Assembly: GCF_002105155.1 (NCBI RefSeq)
Contig: NW_019028987.1
Coordinates: 736,501 to 800,500, forward strand
DNA length: 64,000 nucleotides
Reading direction: 5' to 3'
Source: Lobosporangium transversale
Taxonomy: Eukaryota > Mortierellomycota > Mortierellomycetes > Mortierellales > Mortierellaceae
The notes below the pieces were generated by a model that was given only the letters and a program-made list of their open reading frames with translations, ran no database searches and was not told where the DNA came from. Below are positions 63,117 through 64,000 of the stretch, piece after piece. The position numbers were made by a program, and so were the translations under genes. The stretch's first letter is position 1; each line of letters begins with the position of its first letter.

Positions 63117-63834
63117 TTTATAATACGTCTCTGAAGAGGTAATAGTCGCGTCCTGCACGTCGTTAAGCTTGCCTGTAAAGACGATTGCCATGATGAGACC
63201 GTAAATAGCAACAACCTCGCAAAAGATAATACTGAGATAGATTGATCACACATACATACACCACGTCACTCAAGGTCAGTTGACAGATTGTTATTAGCGG
63301 GTAGAAAAAAAAAAGGGGGAGGGGGAGATAATCAGATGTGTACAGACTGGCTCTATGCTCAAAGTGATACCTGATCAAGTTTTTAGTGACAATCCTTGGG
63401 ACACGAACACCTCCTCCGACTAAACTTGCTCCTGTAATAAAGATTCCCCTAATAAAGAATAGAGTATGGCAGAATTATAAACGTTTAGGGGCATTATTAT
63501 AGAGAACATAGACAAGTCAACTCGAGGAGTTGATCAGGAGGACAAGAAAGTAATTGATGAGCCAACTAACTAGCAAAAAAAAAAAAAAAAAAAAAAGCCA
63601 ACTGTCTCTTTACCATGCAGCTCCGCCGACACTCAGACCCACGCAGAGAGCAATGCCCAGTAAAGACCATTGATGTGGCGAAATACTCATCAGAAAGTCG
63701 CCGACATTGAAGGACTCTCCTGAGCCAGTCAGGAGCATGTACAAGCCCACTAGCGACAAGCCCGAGAGCGAAAGATACAAGTAAAGAGCCAGGGTCGAAG
63801 GGCCACCATTCTCGCGCGCAGAGTAGATGCCCAT
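62756..63834 (-). CDS. VMA16: V-type ATPase proteolipid subunit c''
   Basis: Membrane-ring subunit of the vacuolar H+-ATPase. Exons: 63614-63834, 63448-63371 (minus), 63231-63116, 63017-62827, with a probable last exon 62788-62756. Transmembrane helices: [40 protein letters not shown] leading into [36 protein letters not shown] (with the essential proton-carrying Glu) and the last pair [18 protein letters not shown] and [19 protein letters not shown] (second membrane Glu). The length and helix layout fit c'' rather than c. The C-terminus depends on whether the canonical GTAAGT at 62826 is spliced; if unspliced the protein ends at 62797. Confidence 0.9.
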
Positions 63835-64000
63835 TTTATAGTAGTCAAAAATAAGAAGATAAAGTAAAAAGCAATGGAACGGCAAACAGGGGAAAAGCTA
63901 TTGAAATGAAGGGGGAAAGAGCGATGGTAAATGGGGATGGTGTAAGGTACAATAAAGAGTGGGAGTGAGCTGAGAAAATTACAAAGGAGATTAAAAAATC
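63835..64000. promoter_or_regulatory. Upstream flank of VMA16
   Basis: Purine-rich on the plus strand (pyrimidine-rich on the coding strand), like other leaders in this window. Only 166 bp before the window edge; no defined element. Confidence 0.4.

Overview
This 64 kb window looks like nuclear DNA of an early-diverging filamentous fungus, most likely Mortierellomycota or another Mucoromycota. The genes carry many short spliceosomal introns, usually with long T or A homopolymers, and there is no prokaryotic gene organisation. Protein content agrees: a SepH/Cdc7-type septation kinase, COX20, a PAS-GATA regulator, a secreted subtilase, an ABCD4-like transporter and a TRAF7-like protein, plus Crinkler (CRN) effector-family remnants of the kind common in Mucoromycota. 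The phylum is inferred from family content, not proven.

Left edge (1-5.8 kb, minus): a Cdc7/SepH-type kinase with C-terminal armadillo-like repeats; its 3' end lies outside the window. Next comes an accessory island (about 7.4-21.9 kb). It holds a Fanzor, the eukaryotic TnpB-like RNA-guided nuclease family, with all three RuvC acidic residues visible but a suspected one-base frameshift near its N terminus. It also holds a second, eroded Fanzor fragment in opposite orientation, a CRN-associated P-loop pseudogene, a frameshifted CRN gene, an unrecognised gene fragment and a degenerate hAT transposase. The COX20 gene sits between the CRN and hAT remnants. The block from about 10.7 to 22 kb lacks the long A/T homopolymers seen elsewhere.

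Core region (22.2-37.6 kb): a USP36-like ubiquitin protease, an ABCD4-like half transporter, a C2H2 zinc-finger regulator, a reconstructed ELF1/ELOF1 gene in three exons, and an SOD-like mitoribosomal protein without metal ligands. A gene-poor stretch of simple repeats follows (37.6-42.3 kb).

Right part (42.3-64 kb): a RasGAP, a secreted subtilisin-like protease, a PAS-GATA factor, a TRAF7-like RING/WD40 protein, an EF-hand protein, an unknown single-exon gene, an F-box/JmjC/aminoglycoside-phosphotransferase-like fusion, and V-ATPase c'' (VMA16).

The core genes show no operon-like grouping; they serve independent housekeeping and regulatory roles. Exon limits were read by eye from reading frames, conserved protein motifs and GT(or GC)-AG borders. 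No alignment or database search was run.
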